A stretch of DNA of 64,000 nucleotides from Egicoccus sp035462025 (GCA_035462025.1 DATHUR010000127.1:7072-71071), one strand, 5' to 3'; numbered from the stretch's first letter, positions 7,966 to 16,143 are shown. Notes: generated from the sequence alone by a model not told the origin. Made by a program: numbers and translations.

Positions 7966-8139
7966 ATGGACACCGCCCCGACCGCCGAGATGCCCCCGCC
8001 GACCGCGCAGGTGAGCGAACCCTGCCCGGTGGGCGAGGTGATGCGACGGGTCCAGGGGCAACTGCGCAATGGCCGGGCGCCGTCGTTCGAGGCGCTGCTG
8101 GCCTTCGGCGCCCCAGCGGACCGACCGCCGCTGGGCTGA
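7966..8139 (+). CDS. Possible small protein, 57 residues, unknown
   Basis: An ATG-initiated frame in the 450-base space between the divergent epimerase and thiolase genes. The N-terminus is Pro/Thr-rich (MDTAPTAEMPPPTA). The rest, VGEVMRRVQGQLRNGRAPSFEALLAFG, could form two helices. No strong ribosome site or homologue is recognised. The codon pattern is compatible with coding, but in GC-rich DNA that is weak support. The remainder of 7811-8260 shows no other gene. Confidence 0.35.
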   Translation: MDTAPTAEMPPPTAQVSEPCPVGEVMRRVQGQLRNGRAPSFEALLAFGAPADRPPLG

Positions 8140-8260
8140 GCCGGGTTGGCCCGGCCCCTGGCCGGCCGGTTCGGACCGCGGTCGACGGCCCACCTACCAT
8201 GCCGCACGAAGCGCCCGGTCGTGGCGAGGCGGCAGGGCATCACAGCTGAGGGAGGCTGTC

Positions 8261-9448
8261 GTGAACGAGGTCGTCGTTGTCGGATACGCGCGCACGCCGG
8301 CAGGCAAGTTCGGAGGCGGACTCGCCTCCCTGACCGCCATGCAACTCGGTGGGCGAGCCATCGCCGCGGCGCTGGCCAAGGGCGGGGTCGGTCCCGACCA
8401 GGTCGGCTACACGGTAATGGGACATGTCCTGCAGGCCGGCCAGGGCCAGATCACGGCCCGCCAGGCCGCCGTCGAGGGCGGCATCTCGATGAACATCGCC
8501 GCCGAGACCATCAACAAGGTCTGCCTGTCCGGCATGACCGCGATCTCGCGCGCCCGTGACCTGATCCGTGTCGGCGACTTCGACCTCGTCGTCGCCGGCG
8601 GCATGGAGTCGATGTCGAACGCGCCCTACGTGCTCGACAAGGCCCGCTTCGGGCTGCGCATGGGCGACGCGACCCTGACCGACGTGATGATGCACGACGG
8701 CCTGACCTGCGCCTTCGACAGTTGCGCCATGGGTCTGGCCACCGACAACTACCAGTCCGAGAAGGGCCTCGACATCACCCGCGAACAGCAGGACGCGTGG
8801 TCCGCCCGCTCGCACGAGCGCGCCGCCCGGGCATGGAAGGACGGCCTGTTCGACGACGAGGTCGTCCCCGTCGAGGTCCCGCAGCGCAAGGGCGACCCGC
8901 TGACCGTCGCCCAGGACGAGGGCATCCGCGAGGGCACGACCACCGAGTCGCTTGCCGGCCTGCGCGCCGCCTTCACCAAGGACGGTTCGATCACGGCCGG
9001 CAACGCGTCGCAGATCTCCGACGGTGCCGCCGCGCTGGTCCTCGCCAGCCGCGCGAAGGCCGAGGAACTGGGCCTGCCCGTGCTCGCCACCGTGCGCTCG
9101 TGGGGCACGGTGGCCGGGCCCGACCCCTCGCTGCACCACCAGCCCTCGGCGGCCATCCGCGACGCGGCGCGCCGCATCGACGCCGATCCGGCCGGCTTCG
9201 ACCTCTACGAGATCAACGAGGCGTTCGCCAGCGTCGCGATCGCCTCGACCCGCGACCTCGACCTCGACGAGGACAAGGTCAACGTCAACGGCGGCGGTAT
9301 CGCGCTCGGCCACCCGATCGGTGCGTCCGGCGCCCGGATCGTCGTGTCGCTGATCGCCGCGCTGCGCCAGCGCGGCGGCGGCACCGGGGCGGCCGCGCTG
9401 TGCGGCGGCGGGGGCCAGGGCGACGCGCTGCTGGTGTCGGTCGAGTAG
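8261..9448 (+). CDS. Acetyl-CoA C-acetyltransferase (thiolase)
   Basis: Condenses two acetyl-CoA to acetoacetyl-CoA, or cleaves 3-ketoacyl-CoA. The 395 residues match the usual thiolase length. The nucleophilic cysteine is C88 in NKVCLSGM, the catalytic His is H351 in GHPIGASG, and the second catalytic Cys is C381 in CGGGGQGDA. GTG at 8261 follows GAGGGAGG. The next gene, pxpA, starts five bases after the stop, so the thiolase probably heads an operon with pxpABC. Pairing with the 3-hydroxyacyl-CoA dehydrogenase at 824 would suit acetoacetyl-CoA or beta-oxidation metabolism. Confidence 0.95.
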   Translation: MNEVVVVGYARTPAGKFGGGLASLTAMQLGGRAIAAALAKGGVGPDQVGYTVMGHVLQAGQGQITARQAAVEGGISMNIAAETINKVCLSGMTAISRARDLIRVGDFDLVVAGGMESMSNAPYVLDKARFGLRMGDATLTDVMMHDGLTCAFDSCAMGLATDNYQSEKGLDITREQQDAWSARSHERAARAWKDGLFDDEVVPVEVPQRKGDPLTVAQDEGIREGTTTESLAGLRAAFTKDGSITAGNASQISDGAAALVLASRAKAEELGLPVLATVRSWGTVAGPDPSLHHQPSAAIRDAARRIDADPAGFDLYEINEAFASVAIASTRDLDLDEDKVNVNGGGIALGHPIGASGARIVVSLIAALRQRGGGTGAAALCGGGGQGDALLVSVE

Positions 9449-9453
9449 GCGTC

Positions 9454-10215
9454 GTGACCGGGCGGGTCGACCTCAACTCCGACCTCGGCGAGTCCTACGG
9501 CGCCTGGGTGTTGGGCGACGACGTCGCCGTCCTCGCGTCGGTGACCAGCGCCAACGTGGCGTGCGGCTTCCACGCCGGTGACCCGTCCGTGCTCCGCGTC
9601 ACCACCACCCATGCCGTCGCCGCAGGCGTGGTCGTGGGTGCCCAGGTCGGCTATCCGGACCTCGCCGGCTTCGGCCGCCGGTTCATCGACATGGACCCTC
9701 GCGAACTCGCCGACGCCGTGCTCTACCAGATCGGTGCGCTCGAGGCGTTCGCCCGGATCGCTGGCGCCCGGGTCGCCTACGTCAAGCCGCACGGTGCGCT
9801 CTACAACGCCGTGGTCGCCCACGAGGCCCAGGCCGAGGCCGTCGTACGGGCCGTGCGCGAGTACGACGCCGACCTGCCCGTGCTCGGCCTACCCGGATCG
9901 GCCCTGCTGCGCCACGCCGAGGTCGCCGGCCTGCGTCCGGTGGCCGAGGCATTCGCCGACCGCGCCTACACGCCATCCGGCGGTCTGGTGCCACGCACCG
10001 AGCCCGGCGCCGTGGTCCACGACGAGGACGAGGTCGTGCGGCGTGCCGTCATGATGGCCACCGAGGGCCGCGTCCTCGCCGTCGACGGCTCGGTCGTGGC
10101 CGTCGCGGCCGAGTCGATCTGTGTCCACGGCGACACCCCAGGTTCGGTCCGCCTGGCTGAAGCCGTCCGCCGCGGCCTCGAGGCCGCCGGCATCGTCGTC
10201 GAGCCGTTCGCGTGA
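9454..10215 (+). CDS. pxpA: 5-oxoprolinase subunit A (LamB/YcsF family)
   Basis: With PxpB and PxpC it hydrolyses 5-oxoproline to glutamate with ATP, recycling the spontaneous pyroglutamate product of glutamine and glutamate. The 253-residue protein begins with DLNSDLGESYGAW and carries NVACGFHAGDP and YVKPHGALYN, the LamB/YcsF hallmarks. GTG at 9454 lies five bases after the thiolase stop. The stop overlaps the pxpB start (GTGA). Confidence 0.95.
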   Translation: MTGRVDLNSDLGESYGAWVLGDDVAVLASVTSANVACGFHAGDPSVLRVTTTHAVAAGVVVGAQVGYPDLAGFGRRFIDMDPRELADAVLYQIGALEAFARIAGARVAYVKPHGALYNAVVAHEAQAEAVVRAVREYDADLPVLGLPGSALLRHAEVAGLRPVAEAFADRAYTPSGGLVPRTEPGAVVHDEDEVVRRAVMMATEGRVLAVDGSVVAVAAESICVHGDTPGSVRLAEAVRRGLEAAGIVVEPFA

Positions 10216-10823
10216 GATTCCTGCCGTTCGGTGACGCCGGCGTGCTCGTCGAGGTCGCCGACCTCGACACGGTGCTCGGCCTGCATGCCGCGGTGGAGGC
10301 CGCGCGGCTCGAGGGCGTGGTCGACCTCGTCGCTGCGGCCCGCACGCTGCTGGTGCGCATTGATCCCGAGTCGACCTCGACGGCGGCCGTGACCGAGGCG
10401 CTGCGGTCGCTGCGACCGGTACCGGCCGCGGACGTCGAGACCCGGACGGTCGAGGTGGCCGTCCGCTACGACGGCGACGACCTCGAGGCGGTCGGCGAGG
10501 CCACCGGTCTCGGCGCTCGCGGGGTCGTCGAAGCGCACACCGCCCAGACCTGGACCGTCGCGTTCGCCGGTTTCGCACCCGGTTTCGGCTATCTCGTCGG
10601 CGAGGACGACCGGTTGCAGGTGCCCCGGAGGACGGACCCGCGGACCCGCGTCCCGGCCGGCGCGGTTGGCCTGGCCGACCGGTTCTCGGGGGTCTATCCG
10701 CGTCCGTCACCGGGCGGATGGCAGTTGATCGGGCGCACCGACGTACCGGTGTGGGACCACGAACGCGACCCGCCCGCCCTGTTCCGGCCGGGCGTGCGCG
10801 TCAGGTTCGTGGAGGCGCCGTGA
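10212..10823 (+). CDS. pxpB: 5-oxoprolinase subunit B (KipI-like)
   Basis: A 203-residue KipI/allophanate-hydrolase-subunit-1-like protein, the B subunit of bacterial 5-oxoprolinase. It contains the FAGFAPGFGYL motif, a VPRRTDPRTRVPAGAVG loop and FSGVYPRPSPGGWQLIGRT near the C-terminus. GTG at 10212 overlaps the pxpA stop and its own stop overlaps the pxpC start, so A, B and C are translationally coupled and should be made in fixed ratio. Confidence 0.94.
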   Translation: MRFLPFGDAGVLVEVADLDTVLGLHAAVEAARLEGVVDLVAAARTLLVRIDPESTSTAAVTEALRSLRPVPAADVETRTVEVAVRYDGDDLEAVGEATGLGARGVVEAHTAQTWTVAFAGFAPGFGYLVGEDDRLQVPRRTDPRTRVPAGAVGLADRFSGVYPRPSPGGWQLIGRTDVPVWDHERDPPALFRPGVRVRFVEAP

Positions 10824-11692
10824 GTCGCCGGCTCGAGGTGCTCGCGACCGGACCGCTGACCACCGTGCAGGACCTCGGGCGGTTCGGGCACAACGCCTGG
10901 GGCGTGACCACCTCCGGTGCGGCCGACCGCGGGGCGTTGCGGTTGGCCAACCGCCTGGTCGGCAACCCGGAGGGTGCCGCCGTGCTCGAGGTGACCCTGG
11001 GTGGCCTGCGTGTGCGGGCACACGGCGACCTCGAGGTCGCGACCACGGGGGCGCGGTGTCCCGTCCGGGTCGACGGCATCGAGGCCGGGCACAACGCGCC
11101 GGTGCGTCTGCCTGACGGCACGGTGCTCGACCTGGGGACGCCCGCCGCGGGTCTGCGCACCTACCTCGCGGTCCGCGGCGGCTTCGACGTGTCGCCCGTG
11201 CTGGGGTCGCGCGCGACGGACCTGCTCGCCGGTCTCGGCCCGGCGGTGCCGCGGGCCGGCGACGTCCTGCCCGTCGGGACGGCCGTCGGCGGCCGTGGCG
11301 CCGTCGACCTCGCCCCGCGACCCGATCCGAGCGCCGGCGAGGTCGTGCTCCGGGTCCGGCTCGGTCCCCGCCACGACTGGTTCACGCGACCGTCACGGAC
11401 CCGGCTGGTGGCCACGTCCTGGACCGTCACGAGCGAGAGCAACCGTGTCGGGGTGCGTCTCGACGGCCCGGCACTCGAGCGGGAACGCCAAGGTGAACTG
11501 CCGACCGAGGGGATGGCGCCCGGTGCCCTGCAGGTCCCCCCGACCGGACGTCCGGTGCTGTTCCTCGCCGACCACCCGGTCACGGGCGGCTACCCGGTCA
11601 TCGCCGTCGTCCTGCGTGACGACCTCGACCTCGCCGGCCAACTGCGCCCCGGCCAGCCGGTGCGCTTCCGCGACGTCGCCTCACCCGCATAG
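10820..11692 (+). CDS. pxpC: 5-oxoprolinase subunit C (KipA-like)
   Basis: A 290-residue KipA/allophanate-hydrolase-subunit-2-like protein that completes the PxpABC complex. Hallmarks are TTVQDLGRFGHNAWGV near the N-terminus, RTYLAVRGGF in the middle and ADHPVTGGYPVIA near the C-terminus. GTG at 10820 overlaps the pxpB stop by four bases. It is the last gene of the thiolase-pxpABC unit and converges on the Clp-N/acetyltransferase gene. Confidence 0.94.
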   Translation: MSRRLEVLATGPLTTVQDLGRFGHNAWGVTTSGAADRGALRLANRLVGNPEGAAVLEVTLGGLRVRAHGDLEVATTGARCPVRVDGIEAGHNAPVRLPDGTVLDLGTPAAGLRTYLAVRGGFDVSPVLGSRATDLLAGLGPAVPRAGDVLPVGTAVGGRGAVDLAPRPDPSAGEVVLRVRLGPRHDWFTRPSRTRLVATSWTVTSESNRVGVRLDGPALERERQGELPTEGMAPGALQVPPTGRPVLFLADHPVTGGYPVIAVVLRDDLDLAGQLRPGQPVRFRDVASPA

Positions 11693-11742
11693 CGGCAGCG
11701 CATCGCGGCGGTTGTCCCTTGCCCGGTGACGTCAGCTTGCAG

Positions 11743-11785
11743 CGGTGACGCGCTGCCGACCCGCCGCGCCTCTCGATCGTCACCG
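11743..11785. terminator. Candidate hairpin in the 224-base convergent spacer
   Basis: CGGTGACG (11743-11750) is repeated inverted as CGTCACCG (11778-11785), with a further direct CGGTGACG at 11724-11731. It lies between the convergent pxpC and Clp-N/acetyltransferase stops, where a bidirectional terminator is expected, but the loop is long and there is no T-run. I see no gene in 11693-11916. Confidence 0.3.
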
Positions 11786-11916
11786 TTGCCTTCTGGCGGC
11801 ACCGTGTCATGTCGGATCGAGGTGGTGACCCCAGATGGAGGTGAACCTCGATCTCGCGTTACGTCCGCGTTCTCTCGTCACATCGCCGGGATCGACACTG
11901 GGCGGAAACACCCGCA

Positions 11917-12912
11917 TCAGGCGGGATCCTCGAGGTGCTTGATCATGACCAGGCAGGGGTTGCCCGGCCAGATCGTGTCGGCGGGATACTCCTCGAGCCC
12001 CTGGTAGCCCAGCGCTTCGTAGAACGCACGGGTGGCGGCGTACTCGGTCGAGGGGTGGCTCGCGCCGAGCGTCTTGACCTGCACATACGTCGTGCCCGCT
12101 CGCGCAAGGTCGCGCTCGGCGGCCTCGACGAGCGCGCGGCCGATGCCCCGGCGGTGCAGCCGGCGCTCCGCCGCAAGTACGTAGAGCTCGGCGACCCGGT
12201 CGGAGTGGTGTTGCAGTACCAGCACCCCGACGGGCGCACCGTCGAGGAGCGCGGTGTAGGTCGGTAGCTGGGCCGAACGGGACACGTACTCGTCGATCGC
12301 TTCGTCGATCCCAAACCATTCGGGCAGGTTCCGAAGCAGCGCACCGACCACATCCGGACGAGGGACATCGCTCTCGATGCGTAGGGGCGGAGCTCGCCGC
12401 GACAAGGACGCTTCAGTTTCGGTAGAGGCACCCAGCCGGGCGTCCGCCGGGGTGGCGGTCGCGACTTGGTCGACGCACGCAGAGCGATCGGCCGTTGCTC
12501 GCAGCCGTTGGCGGAGCAGGATGAGGTCGACGCCGACGCCCTCGAGTAGGGCGACGCCCACCCCTTCGGCCTGCGCGAGGATGCCGAGTAGCAGGTGTTG
12601 GGGACGGACGTTCCCGGAGCCGGCCAGCTGCGACTCGTCAGCCGCGATCTCCATCGACCGCTTCGCTCGCGGTGTGAACGGGATGTATCCCCGGGGCGGT
12701 CTGCGGCCCTCGCCGACCACCTCCAGCACACGCTGCCGTACGGTCGCCGGGTCAACCTGCATCTCGAACAGCACGCGTGCCGCGACGTTGTTCTCCTCGA
12801 GCAGTCCGAGCAGCAGGTGTTCGGTCCCGATGTAGTCGTGACGAAGCTGCCGAGCCTGCTCCTGGGCAAGCACGACCGTGCGGCGAGCGGCATCAGTGAA
12901 GCGCTCGAACAC
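11917..12912 (-). CDS. Fusion of a ClpC-type N-terminal domain with a GNAT acetyltransferase
   Basis: A 331-residue two-domain protein. Residues 1-145 are a complete double Clp N repeat very like ClpC: FERFTDAARRTVVLAQEQA, YIGTEHLLLGLLEE (27-40), IPFTPRAKRSME, then a second repeat RPQHLLLGIL. No ATPase or protease module follows. After a linker of about 45 residues, the C-terminal part is a GNAT domain with the acetyl-CoA motif RRLHRRGIGRALVEAAE and a closing FYEALGY. GTG at 12912 is chosen because ClpC proteins start at this point. In ClpC this domain binds adaptors and phosphoarginine-tagged clients, so targeting of an acetyltransferase to Clp substrates is an inference. Two small genes lie upstream. 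Confidence 0.85.
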   Translation of the reverse strand: MFERFTDAARRTVVLAQEQARQLRHDYIGTEHLLLGLLEENNVAARVLFEMQVDPATVRQRVLEVVGEGRRPPRGYIPFTPRAKRSMEIAADESQLAGSGNVRPQHLLLGILAQAEGVGVALLEGVGVDLILLRQRLRATADRSACVDQVATATPADARLGASTETEASLSRRAPPLRIESDVPRPDVVGALLRNLPEWFGIDEAIDEYVSRSAQLPTYTALLDGAPVGVLVLQHHSDRVAELYVLAAERRLHRRGIGRALVEAAERDLARAGTTYVQVKTLGASHPSTEYAATRAFYEALGYQGLEEYPADTIWPGNPCLVMIKHLEDPA

Positions 12913-12965
12913 GAGCCACCCCCTGTCGCAGGGACAGTAGAACACGCCGGCTCCAGTGCCGCCGG

Positions 12966-13163
12966 CTACCCAGCGATGGTGATGTCGAGAACCGCCGTCG
13001 TTTCGTTGGCGCCATGGCTCGCTGCGAATCGCACCTGCGGCTCTCCGTCACGGCGCAGAGCCGACTGCAGGGCATCGACGAGCCTCTCTGCCGTGGCGCG
13101 GCTGATCTGCAGGTCCACGTTGGGTAGCGACGCTCCGCTGCCGGAGGCCGTCATGGTGAACAT
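12966..13163 (-). CDS. Small protein of unknown function upstream of the Clp-N/acetyltransferase fusion
   Basis: A 65-residue protein, with ATG at 13163 preceded by AAGGAG at ideal spacing, which strongly supports this start. The middle LQISRATAERLVDALQSALR forms a helix and the end TTAVLDITIAG a strand. No family is recognised. It ends 53 bases before the Clp-N/acetyltransferase start on the same strand, so the two are probably cotranscribed. The preceding 36-codon membrane ORF overlaps its start. Confidence 0.65.
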   Translation of the reverse strand: MFTMTASGSGASLPNVDLQISRATAERLVDALQSALRRDGEPQVRFAASHGANETTAVLDITIAG

Positions 13164-13261
13164 CCCTGCTCCTTCGGGTGCAGCAACCACCAGCGGCTCC
13201 CCAGTGTCACCAGGACGACCACGCCGGTCACGACGAGCCATGCGAGGGGCGTGGCATCCAT
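13151..13261 (-). CDS. Possible single-pass membrane microprotein, 36 residues
   Basis: Reading from ATG at 13261 gives a 36-residue peptide dominated by one hydrophobic helix, PLAWLVVTGVVVLVTLG, followed by RWWLLHPKEQGCSP. Its stop (13151) lies inside the next small gene, so the two overlap by 13 bases in different frames. The AAGGAG ribosome site of the next gene is inside this frame. A clean membrane segment in such a short frame is suggestive, but the start has no strong ribosome site. The remaining bases up to 13458 show no other gene and presumably hold divergent promoters. Confidence 0.4.
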   Translation of the reverse strand: MDATPLAWLVVTGVVVLVTLGSRWWLLHPKEQGCSP

Positions 13262-13458
13262 GTCGCGGTTCCCGAGGACCGAGCATCAGCCCCACCCCCG
13301 TCCTCCGAGGCGAACCGATGCTCACCGGGGCGCAAGCGAACTGTAGGTCGTCCGCGGTGCTCGGACGGGGGCGGTCCCCGAACCCGGGGGGGTTGCAGAA
13401 ACCGAGTGCTCGCTCTTTACTGTGGGCCGGGAGATGCTGGGAGAGACGAGGAGCGAGG

Positions 13459-14133
13459 GTGGCTGCTGCCCGCACGCAACCGCACCGCCGTGCTGCCCGC
13501 ACGCAGCAACAGCGCCGCGAGGCGACGCGCGCGAAGCTGCTCGAGGCCACGTCGGCCAGCCTGATCGAGCACGGCTACGCCGGCACGACGGTCGGCCGGA
13601 TCTGTGAGCTCGCCGGCGTGTCGTCGGGCGGTCTGTTCGCCCACTTCGACTCCAAGGCCGAACTGGTGGCGGCCGCGGCGGCCGAGATCCTGCGTCGTTC
13701 GCGCGAGGACGCCGTCGCGGACTTCCTCGCGCCCTCGGCAACGAGCGAGCAAAGCGAGCGAGACGACTCTCGATCGACCGAGCACACCGATCCGATCGGT
13801 GACGCCGTGGCCGTCGCGTGGAAGCTGTACCGCCGCCACGACCTGCGGGCGGCGCTCGAGCTGTTCGTGGTCGGGCGGACCGACCGCGAACTCGCCGGGC
13901 ACCTCGACGCGGTCGACGTCCCCCACCGCGAGCAGTTGGCGGTCCTGATTCGCCAGATGCTGCCGGGGGTCGCCGACCACCCCGACTTCGACGACACGGT
14001 CGAGCTGGTGCTGGCGACGATGTTCGGGCTCTCGCTCGACGTCGGCACCGTCCGCTCGGCGGAACTGCGCGACCGCGAGGTCGCCCTGCTCACCGAACTG
14101 GTCCGCGCACGCCTGGGAGAGGCAACCTCATGA
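13459..14133 (+). CDS. TetR-family transcriptional regulator
   Basis: A 224-residue repressor-type protein. After a basic Arg/Gln-rich tail, residues about 20-70 form the TetR DNA-binding domain: ATRAKLLEATSASLIEHGYA, TTVGRICELAGVSSGGLFAH, FDSKAELV. The rest is an effector-binding helical domain. GTG at 13459 follows GAGCGAGG. A low-complexity insert (SATSEQSERDDSRST) interrupts the second domain and is encoded by an AGCGAGCAAAGCGAGCG repeat at about 13745. It overlaps the downstream hydroxylase gene by ATGA, so it probably controls that operon in response to a lipid or sterol-like ligand. Confidence 0.9.
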   Translation: MAAARTQPHRRAARTQQQRREATRAKLLEATSASLIEHGYAGTTVGRICELAGVSSGGLFAHFDSKAELVAAAAAEILRRSREDAVADFLAPSATSEQSERDDSRSTEHTDPIGDAVAVAWKLYRRHDLRAALELFVVGRTDRELAGHLDAVDVPHREQLAVLIRQMLPGVADHPDFDDTVELVLATMFGLSLDVGTVRSAELRDREVALLTELVRARLGEATS

Positions 14134-15041
14134 TGGAGTTGATGCGAGGGTCGTTGGCCGACGTGGCCGAACTCGACCTGATCACGCCGGCGATCCCGGT
14201 GTTCATCGTGCTGATGATGCTCGAGATCTACGTGCTGCACCGCGAGAAGCAGCTCGACGACCTCGAGGACGCGGTCGAGCAGGGCCGCCTGGTCGCGGGC
14301 TACGAGCTCAAGGACACGATGGCGAGCCTGACCATGGGCATCGGCAGCCTGATCGTGCCGGTGGTCATCACCTCGCTGCTCGGGCTCGGCGGCTACGTGC
14401 TGGTGTGGAACCTCACGCCGCTCGATCTCGGCTCGGGCTGGCTCGCCTGGACCGTGGCGCTGGTCGGCAAGGACCTCGGCTACTACTTCTTCCACCGCGC
14501 CTCGCACGAGAACCGGTTTTTGTGGGCGGCCCACGTCGTGCACCACTCGAGTCAGAAGTACAACCTGTCGACGGCGCTGCGCCAGAGCTGGACACCGCTG
14601 ACAAGCTGGATCTTCTATGTCCCGCTGGTGCTGCTGGGCGTCAATCCGGCGATCCTGATCATGAGCGGCGCGATCAACCTGCTCTACCAGTTCTGGATCC
14701 ACACCGAGGCGATCGACAAGATGTGGGCGCCGTTCGAGTACGTGTTCAACACGCCGAGCCACCACCGCGTCCACCACGGCGCCAACCCGCAGTACATCGA
14801 CAAGAACTACGCGGGCATCCTGATCCTGTGGGACCGCTGGTTCGGCACGTTCGAGCCCGAGGTCGAACCGGTCCGCTACGGACTGACCAAGAACATCGAG
14901 ACCTACAACCCGCTGGCCATCGCAACCCACGAGTACGCCGCCATCTGGCGCGACGCGAAGGCCGATGCCAGTTGGCGCCACCGCCTCGGGCGCCTCTGGC
15001 ACGGCCCCGGCTGGCAGCCCGAGGCACTGGAACGGGTCTGA
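14130..15041 (+). CDS. Fatty-acid hydroxylase/sterol-desaturase family membrane di-iron enzyme
   Basis: A 303-residue integral membrane protein with three histidine clusters that bind two irons: HRASH from H122, HVVHH from H135, and SHHRVHHG (H211, H212, H215, H216). Hydrophobic segments precede and separate them, as in the family. It should hydroxylate or desaturate a lipid; the substrate is unknown. ATG at 14130 overlaps the TetR stop (ATGA) after a GGGAGAGG ribosome site, so the regulator and enzyme are coupled. Confidence 0.92.
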   Translation: MMELMRGSLADVAELDLITPAIPVFIVLMMLEIYVLHREKQLDDLEDAVEQGRLVAGYELKDTMASLTMGIGSLIVPVVITSLLGLGGYVLVWNLTPLDLGSGWLAWTVALVGKDLGYYFFHRASHENRFLWAAHVVHHSSQKYNLSTALRQSWTPLTSWIFYVPLVLLGVNPAILIMSGAINLLYQFWIHTEAIDKMWAPFEYVFNTPSHHRVHHGANPQYIDKNYAGILILWDRWFGTFEPEVEPVRYGLTKNIETYNPLAIATHEYAAIWRDAKADASWRHRLGRLWHGPGWQPEALERV

Positions 15042-15094
15042 GCAGCAACGGCCACTAGCCTCGCCGCCTCACGGCGAACGAGGCGGACACCAAG

Positions 15095-16081
15095 TTGGCG
15101 CAGACGGTCGAGGAACTGCTCGCGGGGCTCGAACGTGGCGAGCGCCGGGCACTGGCGCGGCTGCTCACGCTGGTCGAGGACGGCAGCCCCGAACGACTGC
15201 GCGAGGTCATCGGGGCCATCTACCCCCGTACTGGCAAGGCGCGCGTCATCGGCATCACCGGCTCGCCCGGCGTCGGCAAGTCCACGCTGACCAACGCGAT
15301 CGCCGCGGCCCTGCGCAGCGTCGACCGGACGGTCGCGATCCTCGCGGTCGACCCGTCGTCGCCGTTCTCGGGCGGTGCACTGCTCGGTGACCGGGTGCGC
15401 ATGCAGTCGCACCACGCCGACCCGGGCGTGTTCATCCGCTCGATGGCGTCGCGCGGCCACCTCGGCGGCCTGTCGTTCGCCACCCCGCAGGCCGTGCTGG
15501 TCCTCGACGCGGCCGGGTTCGACGACGTGATCGTCGAGACGGTCGGGGTCGGCCAGTCCGAGGTCGAGATCGCCGCGACCGCCGACACCACGGTCGTCGC
15601 CCTCGCACCGGGCATGGGCGACGGCATCCAGGCCGCCAAGGCCGGCATCCTCGAGGTCGCCGACGTGTTCGTGATCAACAAGGCCGACGCCTCGGGTGCC
15701 GGCAAGCTCGAGTCGGAACTGCGCGGCATGCTCGAGATGGGCCACGCGCTCGAGGACCCGGACGGTCCGGCGGGCTGGTGGCCGCCGATCCTGCGCACGG
15801 TGGCCGTCCGCGAGGAGGGCATCGACGAGGTGGTCGAGGCGTTCGGCACCCACGCCGACTGGCTGGCCGAGACCGGGCGCGGGGAGCAGCGTCGCCGCGA
15901 CCGGGCCCTGCACCTGATCCGCGAGATCGCCCTGGAACAGGTGCGGCTGCGCTTCGCCCGGCTCGACCACGGCGACGACCCGGCGCTCGACAAGCTCGCG
16001 CGGCAGGTCGCCGCACGCGACCTCGATCCCTACGCGGCGGCCGACGAACTGCTCGACGCACTCGAAGGAGGCGAAGCATGA
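15095..16081 (+). CDS. meaB: MeaB/ArgK-type GTPase, chaperone of B12-dependent acyl-CoA mutases
   Basis: A G3E-family P-loop GTPase that guards and reloads adenosylcobalamin-dependent mutases. Walker A GSPGVGKS is at 56-63, followed by AVDPSSPFSGGALLGDRVRM, DDVIVETVGVGQSE and the specificity motif NKAD, all typical of MeaB. Its likely partner is the mutase at 21368, about 5 kb away. The start is TTG at 15095, with AGGCGGAC upstream. TAGCCT lies at 15056. Its stop overlaps the start of the 21-codon repeat ORF (ATGA). Confidence 0.93.
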   Translation: MAQTVEELLAGLERGERRALARLLTLVEDGSPERLREVIGAIYPRTGKARVIGITGSPGVGKSTLTNAIAAALRSVDRTVAILAVDPSSPFSGGALLGDRVRMQSHHADPGVFIRSMASRGHLGGLSFATPQAVLVLDAAGFDDVIVETVGVGQSEVEIAATADTTVVALAPGMGDGIQAAKAGILEVADVFVINKADASGAGKLESELRGMLEMGHALEDPDGPAGWWPPILRTVAVREEGIDEVVEAFGTHADWLAETGRGEQRRRDRALHLIREIALEQVRLRFARLDHGDDPALDKLARQVAARDLDPYAAADELLDALEGGEA

Positions 16082-16143
16082 GCGGCGGCGGAGGCGCTGT
16101 GATTGGGTTGTGCGCCGTAGCCGGTCTCGGAGATCGAACATGA
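16078..16143 (+). repeat. Junction repeat with a 21-codon mini-ORF, diverged relative of the 59-bp repeat
   Basis: The element starts ATGAGCGGCGGCGG and ends GCCGGTCTCGGAGATCGAAC before ATGA, nearly matching both ends of the 59-bp repeat at 2985. The core differs but again forms a hairpin (GGCGC / GCGCC). Its frame (peptide begins MSGGGGAVIG) overlaps the meaB stop at 16078-16081 and the next gene's start at 16140-16143 by ATGA, so it sits exactly between two coupled genes. Peptide function is unknown and may not exist. Confidence 0.65.

Noticed and set aside
13262..13550. N-terminal extension of the 65-residue minus-strand gene
   Set aside because: The longer frame runs antisense through the TetR start, and an ideal AAGGAG site marks the start at 13163.
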